In this document: positions 21,840-34,354 of the stretch, in pieces
Layout of the letters: each line of letters begins with the position of its first letter
How positions within the stretch are numbered: position 1 is the stretch's first letter
From: Struthio camelus
Lineage: Eukaryota > Chordata > Aves > Struthioniformes > Struthionidae
Length of the DNA: 64,000 bases
Direction: 5' to 3'
NCBI RefSeq assembly: GCF_040807025.1
Contig: NC_090982.1
Location: 48,281,112-48,345,111 of the forward strand
Program-made: the position numbers and the translations under genes
Notes under the pieces: model-generated
The model's input: the letters and a program-made list of their open reading frames with translations, nothing else
Databases searched by the model: none
Told to the model about the DNA's origin: nothing

Positions 21840-24800
21840 TGTATGCATTTAAGCAAAATGTGCACTAAATTCTTCCCTTCCCTGTAATTCTGTTTTTCTC
21901 TGTAATACAGAAAACATTTGTACAACTTGAAGTATAAGCACTAATATTTGAATCTTCTCTGTTTTTTTTTGCTCTTCAGCTTTTTAAAACAATAACGCTA
22001 TCTCTAAAAATGTTTCTCACATTCATCTAGAAATGCTATATGAATGCTTAGTAGTCCAGTTTCAAATCTGCGCATAGCCAGCTGTCACAAGATCAGGGAA
22101 TCCAGTATAACTTCAGTGCATGCTGCGGAGTCATGTCCATTGCTAGATCTAAATTGACTTGATAGTTTATAAGAGATGTAGTTATCATCAGATCTGGGAA
22201 TAAATCCTTTGTTGCTTTCATCTTGAATCATACCACTTATTTGGTACTAGTTGGCTTCCATAGATAGTGGATATTGAGTCCCACCGATGAGTAAGCTGAA
22301 AAGTTGAAAACAATGACTAAACAAGCTGAAAACATTCTCTGTTGGGAAAGTCTGTAACATTTCTCCAGAAGACCTGCAAAGTTTTGTAGCATATTCGTTT
22401 GATTTTTATTTCTTTCTCTTTCCTGCTATTCCTGGAAGAAACTGGTAGTCAGCTATAACTGAAAATTACTATCTGGTGAGCTGGACTAAAAATAATCAGA
22501 CTCATAAGTGTTTTTCCGACCTCTAACCTAATAAATTGAGTGTGAGTATAGATTTAATAGGCAGTAAGAGCATAAAACTGTAAAACAGTCACCAGCCTAG
22601 ACTTCTATCAAAGTCCAAATGTTCACCTCCTAAATTACTTCTTTTGATTTAATTGAAAGTCATTTTTTAAAATTTTGGCATAAAACCATCTACAGTTTTA
22701 TAAAAAAAAGAAACAGAAGATTAAATTTAGCTTAGATGAAATTTAGCTTAGAATTCACCTTTTATTTTAGTAGGATAAATGTCCCGTATTCCAACTGTGC
22801 GTTAAATTTTTTAGCTTTCTTCATAAGTTCCTGGGTAATAGCCATGACTTCTTGCATAAATCTCTGATTAAGACTGCATAAATCATGAAGTGCTTCCTAG
22901 AGTACTTTTAAGACTGGAATGCCTAGTAATAAAATCTCTTCAATTTATATATAGCACTAATCATCCCCCAGAAACAAAAATGCTGTAAAAACTGTGCACT
23001 CAGTCTTCTATTCCAGACTGATGCTAATAGTAATGCAGTCCAGATCTGTAGGTCAAAGGTTACTTTTATAGCTCCCTAATGCTAAAGCTACTAAACTCTT
23101 AGGCTATGCCTAAGCTAGTAATTTAAACAATGCCCAAGGAACATTCTTACACACTGCAATGTGACTGTATTTTGTTGAACTGCTAAAATGATCTCTCCTC
23201 CCCATATTTTTTGGCCCATGCCTAGAAGTGTCCAAAATTATTTTTGGGCATGAGCTGAGAATAATAATGTTTGGGGGCCTTTCCCTCTTTTAACAGATAG
23301 TTTGCTTGCAGCCCCTCTTTTGGAGACCTAGGGACTACTAGAATAGCTGCAATCATTCTGTGCCAGTTGGCCTCAATTATCAGGAACATTTCCCTGGCGC
23401 ATTTAATTTACTGGTATAGATGAAGCCTCTGACTATACTTAGCATCAGGTGCAATAGCCCCCACGGTGATTCAGATGTGTAGGGAAGGAAAAAGGTAAGA
23501 GAAATTCCCATTCACATGCTTCTTGTAAAAGGGGTACTGATTTGTGAAGAGACGTGGAACTTAGTCCTTGTCACAGTGATCAGTGCAGGCTAGCAAAAAG
23601 CACTTCCCAAATACTGGTTCCCTAAATATATCCCAGGCTGTGGGTCCCTTAAGACTTACCTACATTCCACTTTATTATTATTTGCTGCTACTACAGCAGC
23701 TGATGAACATAAGCATGTCAGCATCGTTCAGACAGCAGAAATTGTCTTGTCCAAAGTTGACGGTATATCCTTATATTAAATATTACATAAAACATTAGTC
23801 ATATAGAAACAATATCATGCTCAGGATCTCTGATGTGTTACAGATTTTCTGCTGAGGGCACATAATATTAATAGAGATGACAGAAATGATCATAAACTGC
23901 TTTGCCTGGGCATAGCTGAGTCGGCAGGGTTTCCCCTCTATCCCCCATCTGCTAATGAGCCTTCTGGGTCACAGTCCCAAAGGACTGCTCCAACAGCCAG
24001 TGGCTGAAGTACATAAGTATTCTTGTCAAGTCTTTTTTTTCCATGGCCATCTGCTGGGACTGTTGAGAAGGATGTCATAGCACTGGTTAGGACAAATTTA
24101 AGGTTTCTTTATGCTGCCAGGTCATCTTAACACTGCATAGGATCTGGTTCTAGAAGTTTTTCCTGTATTACGCCTGAAGAACAGAGGTCTATAATAAGAA
24201 ATTGTTTAATCTGTACTTGCACGGAGCTGTTTTTTAAGTGACCAGTAAGATTTTACTGTTCTATCAGAATGTGATGTCCTTGCTGGAATTGGCCGTGTGA
24301 GAAATAAAAAAAAGGTTATTCTTATCTTCTGAGACAAGAGGAATAAAATGAGTATGAAATGAAATGTTATCAGAGATTTTGCATGCGACATTTTGTATCT
24401 GACATCAGAAACATCTTTAAAGTGAAATTGTGATGATCAGAGACTTATGTCAAGGATGAAGGAATATTTTGCTACTGTAATTCATTTTCTGTTTTCCTGG
24501 GCAGACTGATGACTTAACATACCACAGACTTATTTCTGTTGCTTTGTGTTGGTATTAATTCCCAGCTGGTGACATATCGGGAATATATCATTCCGTTCAT
24601 TGTTTTGGATGCTCTTACGAAAATCCTTTTTTCTGATTAATTTCCTACTCTACTGGATTTTTTTTGTTACTTTACTTCTTCCAAACCTGATATTTAAACT
24701 AAATTCCCACCGATTTTGTTTGACCTGTTATGGTAATGTTGGTTTACAGTCTTACTGTAACTGATAGTGTTGTACGGTTCCTTGAGGATTTTTAGATTTT

Positions 24801-27800
24801 CTGCAATACCTCAATTTTTTTAAAGAAAAATACTTTTCATCCATTGTTACCACAATATATATTGTTTTCTATAGATGTAGGTGCATCTGAAAAATTTGTA
24901 TTTCTTTGATTTATAGTTTCAGGATAGTGTACCTCATGTTACATTTCAGAAAACAAATTAGAAAATTCTTCCTTGGATACCAGCTGTAATCTGACAGATT
25001 TAAATAGATGCTATTGTTGATCTCTAGGAAAGGATGCATCCTACTAGAATAAATATATAATCTAGGTGCTGTTCCACAGAATCATCATATGAATCACATA
25101 CAGTATCTTATGACACTTTGTAAGCATTAGAAATAACAATAAGAAATTCTGCTCCGAAACATTTTATGTATGTTCTGCTTCACTGGTAGTACAATGCTAA
25201 CAGGCTTGTAACCTGCTATACAAGAACCTCACGTACAGGAATTCTGATCAAGCAATTTTCTATCCATCTCAGAATGGTGTATTTTAAAACAACAAATAAA
25301 TATAGTAGCTTTAAGTTTCACACAAACAAACTACAACATATTAGAAAGAACTGGCAATACATGAGCCCTTTTGAAATCACTATGCTATTGGATTATTTGA
25401 AAATATATAATGTAATTTTATATCAGTGCCCCGGGATGCTAGAATATCTGGCCTTTATTTATTTGGTTCTGTGGCTTTTAGGAAGCTTTATGATGGAAGA
25501 ATCCAGTCCTTGAATCCTAATTGATGAAGACCCTCAGTAATTCCATGGAGACCCCCTTTTAAGCATGCCCAAGGTACCCAAAAATAGTCCATGGCTAATC
25601 TTTAAAAAGCAAGAATAATTAGGTGAAGAAAAATATCACTTAGGAAAGCTTGATACGATTGGTCTCCTCCAGACCACTAACTCACTGAAACACTATCATT
25701 CTGCAACATTATACAACACAAACATGCAAATGTTCTGCAGAAGCACTGACGGGCAAGAGGAAGTGATTGGAGACATTTTCTTTATCATAATGACCTTCTA
25801 TAAGAATTACCTGATCTATGACTTAACTGTTCATAAGACTTAAATTGTATGTTAGCTGACTTACAGCTAAATTTGTTTATATCTTTTCTTTATATCTTTA
25901 TTTCTTTTCTTTATCTATGCATAAAACTTCAGAACACTTTAAATATAAGTAATTTTTTTTAAATTTGCATTGTTCTATCTTTATGGAAAGATGAGACAAA
26001 GAAAGATTTGCTACAGATAAATTGCTTAATGGATCAGCCTTTAATTTAGTTAAAATAAATCTAATACATTGATTTATTTGTACTATCTGAGTAAACATTT
26101 TTCTGGTTTGAAAGAGCAAGTGCTATGAGGTTGGAGATGGTGTGCTCTAGCTAAGATGCACAATAAAAGACCAGATCTTATTTTATATATAAAATGTAGA
26201 CGCAGACTAAATGATGGAATTGTGTGCAGCATCTTAATAGTAGGCTTATTTCCATGAGGTTCATGAGAAACTTTATATAACTTTAGTAAAGTATAGTAAG
26301 ATTTATTTTACTGCAATGTAGAGTAGGGATTGCAGGACATTGGTAACAGGGTCCTAAAAACTTCCACCATTCCCATTCAATTCCAGATAACTTTTAGTGG
26401 CTAAAATTTTTAATGAATTATTTTGGTGATATTCTTATGTCCTATACAGAGGTCCACGTAGCAGAAGATGCTTTTTCTGACTGATGGAGAGGCTTGGAAC
26501 TGAATGAGTGTAAGTACCATTTTTTCCTCAGGAAAGATAGCCTAGATGTTAGTCACGTATGCTTATCAACTAGCTGGCATAATACTACATTCATATTTAT
26601 GATACGTTATTTTAGTGGCTTAAGATAGAATTTTCACTGTCTTCCAGTAGACTTTGAAATCACAAAATATATATGAAAATTTTTAGAAAAGATAAAATTT
26701 TAGAAAAAGATAGATTTTTAGAAAGAGACATATATTAACATATGAATATTTAATAACATCCAGTAAGAAACTGGAGGAAACATTCTCAATATGAAATACA
26801 GATAAAATTCTGTGGTGGTATGCAAGTAAAGATGCACACCAGAGAAGGTGACAGCACAGAGGTGGAGCTGGGAGGAAGGAATGAAAGAACATGAATGCTA
26901 CATTTGTATGCCATTGATTTGTAAACATTTATTGAATGACCACTCAAACTAACTGGCAGACAAGAGAATAAAATTACATGCTGTACATACTCTGAGCTTC
27001 CCCACTCTGTTTCACTTGACCTATGTTTAAGATCTTCTGGGATGAGAGGACTGTCCAGTCTTCATGTATGGTTGGTGCTTGCTCCCTCTGCTGAGGCCGG
27101 CTAAGCTGCTTTGTGTATTTAGCTGAGTAATGTAGACTCTGAAAGACAAACTTAGGCTACTTCCTTTCGTAATAGTTCATTACCGGTTCTAAACAGGGCT
27201 AAGATACCAAAGAGTTCACCAAGGCCTCATAAACTTAGGGTACATTTGAATATTTGAAATTGAAAGTTTACTTGTCATAAGAGTTTGGCTTTTGATTAAA
27301 ATGTAACAAAACAGGAATTAATAACTAGATTCATACTTGGTCAGATGTCTGCTTCTGACACTCAGCTGGAATGTGATGAATTGCCCAATTTAGAAGGAAG
27401 ACAGAGTTTGAACAAAATGTGACCTCTTAATATTTGTACAACCATAAAAGATGGTGTGAAGGAAAGCAGTGAATGCTGCATCACTGTGCTTGAGATGAGG
27501 AATTTAATTTCCAATATTCCATTCCTTTGTCTTGAAAGCTGTTTTCCTACATTCTAATCTCATCATCAGGGCTTTTTCATTTGGTTGACAGGCTTGGTCA
27601 TCGTTTTTTGAAAGGCAGATAATTTCTACCAGCAGGAGAGCAAGATCTAGGTGAAAAAGAGATCAGAGATATTGACAGAATATTTTTTAGACATCCTATT
27701 CTTTGCTTCCCGGATACCAGGTTATACAGAACAATTACAGTAAGTGCAGCAGGTCTTATTAGTGAAATTTGTGGCCCAAACACCGCAGAAATTGGCATTA

Positions 27801-29230
27801 TAGTAGGGACTAGTGTTTCTACTGAGGTCTCTCAAACCTCCTTTTCCCCTTTGCCCAAGATGAAAAAACTTTGTCAACAACAATCAGATTTGAATAGCTG
27901 CCACAGAACTGTGTTAAAAGGATTATGCCTTTTGTTATGCTTAACTGACCACAAGGGTTATCTGAAGTACTGAGGCATGCTGAAGCTCATCCACTGCGTG
28001 TAAAAACTTCTTGAAGCTCCTTGGCAAACATCTACCAAAAATCTGAAATTTTTGTCTATCTCTCTAAAGCATTACAGTTATCTAAAGGAGAGGACTTTTA
28101 AAAATTCTTTGGAAGTCTAAAACCCATTGTCAAGGCAATAAAGATAATTTATGAGAACTCCCAACTCTATTATGGTAAATGGTGCCTTGAAAAGTCAATG
28201 GTATGCATGATGGCTTCTTAGACCCATCTGTTTGTTCCACTCAGACTCTTTTCTCAAGCTTTACAAATACTGCTGATCTTATGTTTACGGATGATGTCAT
28301 TCTGTCTGATTCTAACCTCACTTCTGGAAAGATGTCCAGTGATTCAGTGAAAGTTAATATACTGTCCTAAATTAGGAATATTGTTCTACTAGATATCTTT
28401 CAAAAACTGAATGTTTCTTTGGTAAAGTGAAACAGACTTCCTTACATTCACCCTTATCTTACAGCATGTGTTATAGTTTTAACATATATAATTTTGTCCT
28501 TGCAAGGTTATTGTCGCATTTTGTGTTCATGTAAGTCCTGTCAACGTGGGAAAAGCATACAGATGGAAAGGCATTAAACTTGGCAACCACCAGGTGCCAA
28601 CTGCAGTAGTGTTAATTCGTTATGACTAATAACTTGATATTTATGACCTCTAAATAGTTTTCATGCTGATGAATTAAATTCCTTTCCCCTATAACTATAT
28701 TTTAAATATTTCTAAATTTTAACCTTTACATCTATCCCTAAATAGAAAGAAAGCCTGAAAGGCTCAAATACATCAATTACAATATATCTTACCACTGATA
28801 AGCTTTACCTATTTAATACTTTATCCACTTAATTATCTACTTCATATGCTATACCTTTACCAATAGCAACTTCATTGTTATATGAAGTTGTGCTCAAAAT
28901 TGTAACACTGCTATAAGATTACTTGTATCTAAAACACCAACAATTTAACATCCTTTGACTATGCTTTTTGTTTCACAAGTATAAGAAGTTAATATTAAGA
29001 TTATTAAGTACTGTATGTGGAAAATTGAGCCTCAGGTTTATTTTTTTTGTGTGTAAAAAAACAGTATTCTGCAAAACTGAGGATAAATATAAAAGCTGTA
29101 GAAAAAAAATCATTAAAAATACTTCCCTGTATCTCTTTATTTTGCTGAATTCTTGAGGATAGCTCTTCCTGCTTCTAGAGAATTTTTTGAGAGTAAGAAA
29201 AAGAAAGAGAAGAAAGAGTAAGAAAAAGAA
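21840..29230. other. Non-coding AT-rich sequence
   Basis: No supported gene. An exon-shaped segment at 26,451-26,510 has a good acceptor (cttatgtcctatacag) and a good donor (GAGT|gtaagt), but all three frames contain stops, so at best it is a non-coding or untranslated exon. A tandem-like 'tttttagaaa' motif repeats three times near 26,685-26,725. All other frames are short and without splice context. Confidence 0.5.
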
Positions 29231-29233
29231 AAA

Positions 29234-29417
29234 GAACAGGTTGCCCAGAGAGGTAGTGGAATCTCCTTCGCTGGAGATATTCAAAACCTGTCTGGATGTG
29301 ATCCTGGGCAATATGCTCTAGGTGACCCTGCTTGAGCAGGGAGGTTGGACTACATGATCTCCAGAGGTCCCTTCCAACCTAAACGATTCTGTGATTCTGT
29401 GATTCTGTGATTCTGTG
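29234..29417 (+). mobile_element. Short 5'-truncated CR1 LINE, 3' end only
   Basis: The last part of ORF2 ([18 protein letters not shown]) and the 3' untranslated region are followed by four perfect ATTCTGTG octamers at 29,386-29,417. It matches the 3' end of the large CR1 at 43.37-43.54 kb with about 11 differences in 160 bases by eye, so both belong to closely related subfamilies. It begins within an A/G-rich tract (29,190-29,233). Severe 5' truncation is the normal fate of CR1 insertions. Confidence 0.93.
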
Positions 29418-29419
29418 AA

Positions 29420-30420
29420 AATGGAAATGTATTTCTAATGAAACATAGTCCCATATATCTAAGAAGTATTGTCAGTCCATTTCTTATTAAAAGCTTTCTG
29501 TGAAGCAAGAGGATATTGTCTAGAGGACCACTAAAAACCTGGAGAATTTGATGACTGACTTACTAAGGGATGAGGCAGCAACCCAGATTTAAGAAAATCA
29601 GAGCAATGTAAACAGAATTAGAAAGGTAACATTCTGAAGGCAAAACCAAACTGTCAATGTGAATTTTTTATCTATAGTTTTATACTCGTAAACATTGTAA
29701 ACAGTTCAATTAAGAGATTTTTAATGGAATAAGACGCTGATTTAGTTTGGCATAGTTCAATCTGAGGTAGGATTTATATTCTTCACATAATTCATCCAAT
29801 AGATTTTAAATTTCATTCATATAACGTGGATTACTTTGACACGTTTAACTTTTCCTGCGATTCTCTTAACAGCAATTGATTTTATAGATCACAATCACAA
29901 AATTTCTCAATTGTCTCTAGAAGAACCCCACCGCATTCCAGAAAAGGTATCAAATTGATTTAAGAGAGGTGAGAAAAGGAGTGCAGCAAGTCTATTGAAT
30001 CAAGGGATCAGTTGTAACGTTGGAGGAAACTGTAGCTGCTGTCATTGTATCTCAGTGCAAAGAGTTGAGGTAGACAGAACTCTTTTAAGCTTTTTCCATA
30101 CGATCGTAAAAAGTACATTGAGAAAAAATGGGATGAATTTAAAGCCAAGTACTCAAATATTGGAACTGCCAGAATTTGGATTACCCACATACCCTTCTTT
30201 TCCCACCATCTTCTAGTATGCATTATGATCCTGGTTTTAATCAACTGATCACATCACTGTTCCCCCCCCCCCCGCAGGACTCTTGTCTCCTGCTGTGCAC
30301 AATTTATACATAATGCTCACTGAATGAGCAACTATTCATCATTTTGTTTCTTTGTTGTTATTCAGTGTATGGTCCCATGCCACATTTTTAAGTTCTGTTC
30401 TGAAGACAGAATTTTTAATT
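29420..30420. other. Non-coding sequence with a C12 run
   Basis: No supported gene. A homopolymer of 12 C lies at 30,262-30,273. Frames at 29,995-30,244 on both strands overlap each other and look like chance. Confidence 0.55.
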
Positions 30421-30424
30421 TCCT

Positions 30425-30840
30425 CACGGGCTTTTCTATGGTGCTCATCACTATAGTGTCTGAGTGCTTTACGAATCTTAATGAATTCATCTTTGCAGCA
30501 CTTCTGTGTTTTGAAGAGGAATTATTATTCTAATTTGACAGAGAGAGAACTGAGAATAAATTAGAAAATATCAACTATTTTTGACAGTCAATTTGAGGTG
30601 CTTAGGAGCTGATTTTTCAGATTGGTTTGTATTATATAATATAGTACACATTTAGTGCTCAATTCCTGATGAGTATGTTGCAGATGCAAGTACTTAAGAT
30701 TTTCAAATCACAAGGGCCTGGAGGTGCAAGAATGAGGAACACAGAAAAATTCTGTTTTAAGTGATTCATTGAGACTCACACAGGCGATCTGTAGCAGAGA
30801 GAGGGATATAATCTACTTATTCAGGGCACTGCTCAATTCC
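30425..30840 (+). repeat. Ancient L2/MIR-like interspersed repeat relic, interrupted
   Basis: Segment 30,430-30,555 follows the amniote repeat order 'tatggtgctcatcactatagtgtctgagtgc', 'aatcttaatgaattcatctttgcagcac', 'attattattctaatttgacagag...aactgag'. The continuation expected next (cacacagg.gatctgtagcagag) appears at 30,777-30,840 after about 200 unrelated bases, suggesting an insertion or rearrangement inside one old copy. Assignment is from memory of the consensus. Confidence 0.55.
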
Positions 30841-31825
30841 TCTGAATGTTTAAACCATCCTTTCTTTTCATATAATTTCTACCTCATCCACTGCTGCACA
30901 TCTTCCAACTTCTGGTAAAAATTATTTTGTAGGGATTATATAGCCTCTTACTCTGTATGATTCTCATTTGTCCTCAGAGCAAGACTGTCCAGAGGGCACT
31001 GAATGAGAAAAGTGTAAAGAAATTTCATGTATAAAAAAATTTCCAAATTACAGTGCAAAGACACACTGGGGAATGTACTGAGTTTGTACAGAATACCTCA
31101 GTGATGCTTTAGACTGTATTTTTGCATGTGATCTCCTGTCTTTAAAAAAGCAAACCAAAGCGATGAATTGTGTGTCACCACACAGATAGTCTTTGGTTCA
31201 TGCAGATCCTTTACACAGCTCAGATCAGTCACTTGAGCTGAGGGAGTAGGCTCTTTATATTGACCGACAACGAAGAGGATTTGAAAGGGATTTGCTGATA
31301 GCTCAGAAATTATGAGATTTGGGAATTTTAAGTTTTAATCTAATATCTGAAGGAGATTGTGCTACTGTGAGCTTCTACCCTTTTGGCACGTTTTACTTTC
31401 TCTGGTGCTTTCCCTCCAGTCTATGCCAGATCCAGTTTTGTTGCTTCATTCCCTTTCTGAGTCCTTAATGTAGTCTTCACTTTCTCTAGGCGCCCCTTTT
31501 ACTTTTTATCACAGTTCTAGCCATTTTGTTCAATATGTGCTCCCCTTTAAGCTTCCTAATCAAGTCTCAGGCTTCACAGGAAAACTTCATTATAAAGAAT
31601 GGCTTGCAAAATATCCTTCAGTGCAATATTATAATGGTATTGCTTTTTGAATGATTTCTATATGTTCACAAGCCCAATTGTTATATTCCTGGTTAACCAA
31701 TTCTAATTCAAAATACTATTATTTCTATGCTATCTTAGCTTATTCCTTCTATTGATAAACTACAAAAAAGAAACATGCATAAAATACTGGAAAAATTGTA
31801 TTTGTCTGTGCCATGAATTCCGTGT

Positions 31826-31975
31826 GTGGTCTGGGCAAAACACATAGGTTCTCTGTGACTTTCTACTCCATGGACAAAATAGGGATAGCAGTATTTCCAT
31901 TCTTTTACCTACCATTTTCCTTGCCCATGTCTAACATGTACTTGCTTAACTTTATTACTGTGCTTAATTCCACTG
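31826..31975 (+). repeat. Ancient L2/MIR-like interspersed repeat relic
   Basis: The order 'ctgggcaaaacacatagg', 'tctctgtgac', 'gacaaaatagggatagcagta', then 'ttacctaccattttcc' matches the same old repeat family as the fragments at 15.3 and 30.4 kb. It accounts for the 61-codon frame at 31,813-31,998. Confidence 0.55.
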
Positions 31976-31979
31976 ATTT

Positions 31980-33405
31980 TCACAGGGCCGGACACTGAAG
32001 CTGTATGGCTTTTTTGCCCCTTTGCAGTGCTTGTGTAATGGGATGCTGATCTCAGCTGGAGCTTTTAAATGTTATTATAATTCCAGTAAATAACAGCAGA
32101 ATGGCAATAATAATTATATAGCACACTAAACATATATGGTGCTATGCAAAAGAACAGCCATAGCAAAATTACCTTTCGAACTTCCTGCATAGGACAATAT
32201 GCAGCGATTGAGCTCAAAACCTATTTGATATACAGGTCATGATGTAAGTGTATTTTAAGAATTTATTGTGTTTATTTTAGAAGGAGAATATTGTATTTAT
32301 TTTAGAAGAACGAATCTGATATTGATTCTGACTATGTCACAGTACTATAGGAGCAGCAGAACTCATAGACAAATGTGACTCTTAAAGAACATGAAAATAA
32401 AAAGTTTGTTCAAAGGAAGCAAGCAGTTTAGGAGTAATGTGGAGGAAATATACTCCTCTGAGTATATTTCAGATACAGAAGAAAACTACTCCTCTGAAAC
32501 TATGTAAAGAAGACTTTTAGTTTTGAAAAAAAGAAGAAAATTAGTGAAAGTAATTTAAGAGTTAGGATGGATATTTTTGCCATGGTTGCCACCATATCTT
32601 GCAGATGTTCATTATGGGTATTTATTATTGCTGATATTTTAAAGAGAACTCATTGAGAAATCCAGCTGTCTCCATTGTAGTGCTAGTGTGTTTCAGTATC
32701 AAAAAGCGAATGGTTTTGGTTGGCGGTGAGCATATCAACAACAGCAGCAGCATGGTGAAACACTGTAAATCATTTAGCATAGGTAGGCCTGGCAGGGAAG
32801 TAAAGAATATAGTGAAAAGTAGCACACAGGAATGTTTCTTTTCCACTGCTTATTCAGTGGTCTGTTGTTGGTTTTATTTTGGCTGGAGGATGGAAGCTGA
32901 TTACACTAACCTATACATAGTAAGAAATAAGATGTGGAAGATGCTTCTGAGAAACCGCTCAGGCTACAGCAATTTTATCTTATCATCACTGGCTGCACAG
33001 ATGTAGTTTGTCTTCCAACATAAGCTGTTAAACTCAATAATCCTATTACAGTAATGAAGTAGAGTGCAAGAATCCGCCAAAGCAGAAAAGAGCCAAAACT
33101 AAATTAAATACATTTTGAGACATCAAAATATCCTTTAAAAATCTGCTTTATACAGAGACTGGGATTTCTGCATATATTTTTGTTATTGAATAAGTGAATA
33201 ATCATTAAATGATTTTTAGTTATTCTACCCTGAAGGATAATTTATGAGATTCTACAACATGGTCCTGCTCAATATAAGTATCAGGCAATTGCAGTTAGGG
33301 AGTGTGAGAAACATTTTCAGGAAGAGAGCATGTGCTCATCTTGTATGTGCACAGGCAGATCACACTGCACAGGCACTGTGATCAAGCATCTCATTAAGAG
33401 CTTGC
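31980..33405. other. Non-coding sequence
   Basis: No supported gene. Two near-identical runs, 'tgtttattttagaa' and 'tatttattttagaa', occur about 35 bases apart near 32,267-32,308. The 117-codon frame at 32,653-33,006 overlaps an antisense 73-codon frame, has no splice sites at its ends, and resembles nothing I know. Confidence 0.45.
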
Positions 33406-33411
33406 TTGAGA

Positions 33412-33500
33412 CTGTGGCGTGGTTGAGAGCAAATTGATTAAAGTTCAGGCTGGATATTAGTATTAAGATGATGAGACCAGGGGAAGCAACCAGAGGATAT
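33412..33500 (+). repeat. Diverged direct repeat, copy 1
   Basis: About 89 bases aligning to 34,257-34,350 at roughly 70 percent by eye (shared blocks ttgagagcawattga, ggatggatat-like, atgrtgaga, ggcaa). Could be an old local duplication of about 0.85 kb offset or two copies of an unrecognised repeat. Confidence 0.45.
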
Positions 33501-34256
33501 GGAAGAGATTGCATCAGCCCTTTGATTGAAGATGTGCATCCATCAGTTGTGACTTCAGTTGACTTCCTAATTAGAGCTCATCTTACTAGATTTCCTACTG
33601 CTTTTCAATCATCATGTAGCTGTAAGGATCTGGGTGGCAATTTATCTATTTTTAAACTTGGAGCAGGTCAAAATACTCCAATGAATGCTACCACCTGGAA
33701 CTGTAAACTGATGCAGAATTAAGCTGCCTATTTGTAGAGCACAGAATCTTACTGTGAACACTTACTAGAAGTTTTTGGGCTTGTTTTCTGCTAGATCTGG
33801 GTAGGGTATGCTGTGCTCGTTTGAGCTGAGGGTATGGATCTCTAAAGGTAAAATAGCAGTGGATCTGACATCTTGAGAGGTTACATAATGGTTAATTGTA
33901 ATTGATATTCAACTTGTTTCTCTAGCTTGTGAAACCAGAATTAAGGAGAATGGGAGGTACTCCAAGCACAGGACCTGTGGACAAATCACCTACAGATTCT
34001 ATAAAATGGAAATAATGTTACTTGTTGTGGTACTCTTAAACAACTTCAAAATCTTCAAATGGAAGGTACTGTGAATTTGCTAGGTTTGATTTTATTATAA
34101 ACAGAGGTATTGTCAGAATGATATTTTCTATGGAGCTACTTGATTATATAACTCAGTGAGAACTTTCCAGTTTCTCCCTCATCTGCACTAGGACTATTTT
34201 GGGTGGGGAGTGGGGAACAACAGACTCTTTAGGTCTTCTGTTTGACCGGGTACATA

Positions 34257-34350
34257 TTGTGGCACTCTTGAGAGCATATTGATGAGAGGTTAGGATGGAT
34301 ATCGGTTCTATGATGGTGAGAATAGGGTAGGGGAGGCAATCTGAGAATAT
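34257..34350 (+). repeat. Diverged direct repeat, copy 2
   Basis: Partner of 33,412-33,500. Similarity fades quickly outside this block on both sides. Confidence 0.45.
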
Positions 34351-34354
34351 ATTG

